NCBI GenBank assembly: GCA_023418925.1
Contig: JAEZYS010000011.1
Location: 62,001-126,000, forward strand
Reading direction: 5' to 3'
From: Bacillota bacterium
GTDB taxonomy: Bacteria > Bacillota > Clostridia > Oscillospirales > Ruminococcaceae
DNA length: 64,000 nt
The position numbers and the translations under genes are program-made. The notes beneath the pieces were generated by a model, which saw nothing but the letters and a program-made list of their open reading frames with translations, was not told the origin of the DNA and made no database searches. Numbering within the stretch: position 1 is the first letter of the stretch; the number at the start of each line of letters is the position of its first letter. Shown here in pieces: positions 62,415 through 64,000 of this stretch.

Positions 62415-62927
62415 ATGGACGTATTAAATTTTGAACTGAAAAATTGGACATCAGAATATATTGATGATCTTATTAAAGAAGCAGGAAATATACAAATTTC
62501 AAGGTATTTATCCAAATCATTTGAGAGTCTTAGTCAGAGGGCAAATGCTGAAGCATTTATAGAATCCTGTATAAATACATCTGAAGATAAACAATGTATG
62601 AGAGCAATTGTTAAAGACGGAAAACTTATAGGCTCAATAGGTATGTTTATTAATGAAGATATTTATTCAAGAAGTGGAGACATTGCATACTGGATTTCTC
62701 AGGATTATTGGGGTAAAGGTATTATGACTCAAATTGTCAAATATTTTTGCACATATCTGTTTGATAAATATGATATTGTCAGAATACAGGCTACACCGTT
62801 TAAAGATAATAAAGGCTCCTGTGCAGTACTTGAAAAAGCTGGTTTTAATTGTGAAGGTGTATTAAAGAAAAGTTTGTTCAAAAATGGTGATTATTTTGAC
62901 AGCAGTATGTATGCATTAATAAAGTAG
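62415..62927 (+). CDS. GNAT family N-acetyltransferase (RimJ/RimL type)
   Basis: A 170-residue acetyltransferase with the motif YWISQDYWGKGIMTQIVKYF (acetyl-CoA binding) and C-terminal GSCAVLEKAGFNCEGVLKKS. The substrate is not known. It is 9 nt after obgE and overlaps the ribosome site of mrnC, so it belongs to the same operon. Confidence 0.9.
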   Translation: MDVLNFELKNWTSEYIDDLIKEAGNIQISRYLSKSFESLSQRANAEAFIESCINTSEDKQCMRAIVKDGKLIGSIGMFINEDIYSRSGDIAYWISQDYWGKGIMTQIVKYFCTYLFDKYDIVRIQATPFKDNKGSCAVLEKAGFNCEGVLKKSLFKNGDYFDSSMYALIK

Positions 62928-63326
62928 GTGGTAACGCTGGATAAAAAAATTGTAAATCAGTATAGTCCTTTAACGCTGGCTTTCTTAGGAGATGCAGTTT
63001 ATGAGGTACTTGTTCGTGAAAGACTTCTTGAACATGCAAACATGCCTGTGAAAAAACTTCATCAAATGTCTGTTGAAAAGGTCAGGGCTGCATTTCAATC
63101 TAGTGCGGTGGACATAATCTTACCACACCTTTTTGAAGATGAGGAAGAAATTTTAAAAAGGGGACGTAATGCCACGGGCAATACTGTCCCTAAGAGCTCA
63201 AATCCTATAGAATACCGGCGTGCAACTGGACTTGAAACACTTTTTGGGTATTTATACCTTCAGAAAAAAAATGACAGACTGGTTGAAATCTTTGATTTAA
63301 TCTGGTATAGTACTGAGGTGTGTTAA
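62928..63326 (+). CDS. mrnC: Mini-ribonuclease III
   Basis: A 132-residue dimeric RNase III-like enzyme without dsRNA-binding domain, which matures 23S rRNA ends in Firmicutes. The catalytic motif LAFLGDAVYEVLVRE and RGRNATGNTVPKSSNPIEYRRATGLETLFGYLYL are diagnostic. Start: GTG 62928 directly after the previous stop; the AGGTGG there may instead serve a rare CTG at 62937. Confidence 0.93.
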   Translation: MVTLDKKIVNQYSPLTLAFLGDAVYEVLVRERLLEHANMPVKKLHQMSVEKVRAAFQSSAVDIILPHLFEDEEEILKRGRNATGNTVPKSSNPIEYRRATGLETLFGYLYLQKKNDRLVEIFDLIWYSTEVC

Positions 63327-63994
63327 TGCGAAAGAATTATAATAATATTAATATGATTACTGCTGGACATACTAACTGCTATGTACTTAGAGGGGCAGAC
63401 GGTGATATTCTGATCGATACAGGAATTAAAAAGTTCAGAGATCATATTGAAATGTGGCTAATGAATTATAATATAAAGTTAATTATTCTTACACATGGCC
63501 ACAATGACCATATACAGAATGCAAAGTATTTCTCAAAGCTTTATAATAGTAAAATTGCAATGAGTGCATATGATATAAACCTTGCAAGAGATAATACAAT
63601 ACATAAGTTACATACTTTTAATGCATTTGGAAAAATAGCTTTAAAGTTATTTAAGAAGAGTTTTGAAGAAAAGTCAGATAAATTTAATGTTGATGTATTG
63701 CTTGAAGATGGAATGAATCTTGATTCTTATGGGGTTAATGCGAAAATTGTATCACTTGACGGTCATACAAGAGGTTCTATCGGAGTTCTTTGTGGTGACG
63801 ATTTTTATATAGGAGATGCGCTTTGCAATGCAGTAACGCCGAATTTCCGATACATTTGTGAGAGTACTAAGGCTGCAAAGAAATCTGCTATTATAATAAA
63901 AGAATCGGGTGCAAAAAGATTGCTGACTGGACATTTTGACCCGATTTGCATTGGAGACAGGAATTATAAAAAATGTTTTGAAAAGTGGATATAA
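63326..63994 (+). CDS. MBL-fold metallo-hydrolase
   Basis: A 222-residue zinc hydrolase of the glyoxalase-II-like type: TAGHTNCYVLRG, ILTHGHNDH, SLDGHTRGSIG, LTGHFDP give the metal ligands. The substrate is unknown. The ATG at 63326 has GAGGTG upstream and shares one base with the mrnC stop. The gene is complete in the window. Confidence 0.88.
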   Translation: MRKNYNNINMITAGHTNCYVLRGADGDILIDTGIKKFRDHIEMWLMNYNIKLIILTHGHNDHIQNAKYFSKLYNSKIAMSAYDINLARDNTIHKLHTFNAFGKIALKLFKKSFEEKSDKFNVDVLLEDGMNLDSYGVNAKIVSLDGHTRGSIGVLCGDDFYIGDALCNAVTPNFRYICESTKAAKKSAIIIKESGAKRLLTGHFDPICIGDRNYKKCFEKWI

Positions 63995-64000
63995 TTCACT

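Overview
The window is a low-GC Firmicutes chromosome, most likely a member of Clostridia such as the Ruminococcus/Oscillospiraceae group. This is inferred from AT-rich codons, strong GGAGG ribosome sites, TTGACA-17-TATAAT promoters and gene neighbourhoods (yceD-rpmF, der-plsY-gpsA, rplS-lepB-rbgA-rnhB-yraN-thrC, tig-clpP-clpX, obgE). No rRNA, tRNA or CRISPR array was found.

Layout. Positions 1-5.4 kb and 43.9-64 kb are ordinary chromosome: glycolysis (pgi), ribosomal proteins L32 and L19, GTPases (der, rbgA, obgE), phospholipid synthesis (plsY, gpsA), cell wall (mltG, dacyl-independent secretion by lepB), proteolysis (clpP, clpX, an M50 protease), nucleotide and folate metabolism, and RNase genes (rnhB, mrnC).

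Between them lies a 37.8-kb serine-recombinase prophage (about 5778-43584). Its ends can be placed to the base. It splits a 162-codon amidase_6 gene whose N-terminal half is at 43698-43582 and whose C-terminal half is at 5777-5403. Joining the halves restores the reading frame through the cysteine motif G-G-D-C-T-N-F. The phage-side arms form an inverted repeat centred on a TT dinucleotide, as expected for attP of a large serine integrase.

Inside the prophage, from right to left on the minus strand: integrase with a 37-aa upstream ORF; then, on the plus strand, a five-gene defence-like module (AspBHI-like nuclease, HTH-C5-methyltransferase, MORC/GHKL ATPase, Z1 helicase, DUF4420 PD-(D/E)XK nuclease) behind a small HTH gene and two gene remnants; then, on the minus strand, family-A DNA polymerase, P4-type primase-helicase, HNH nuclease, a probable cos region, terminase small subunit, ParB-methyltransferase, terminase large subunit, an HK97-type head module, and a long-tail (siphovirus) module ending in a fibronectin-repeat protein and a metallo-beta-lactamase-fold gene. 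The structural part is visibly GC-richer than the host and than the defence module, so the element is a mosaic. No holin, endolysin, CI/Cro pair, DUF2815 or replicative DEAD helicase was found, which suggests a reduced or defective prophage.

Two AT-rich genes with their own consensus promoters sit backwards inside the structural operon: a HEPN-motif protein between tape measure and tail chaperone (14383-15750), and a DUF3800 protein before the terminase (23620-24759). Both look like lysogenic-conversion or defence 'morons'. Other notable points are a canonical A-AAA-AAC frameshift site joining the two tail chaperone ORFs, and a leader peptide with an RBS-masking hairpin in front of the MBL gene.
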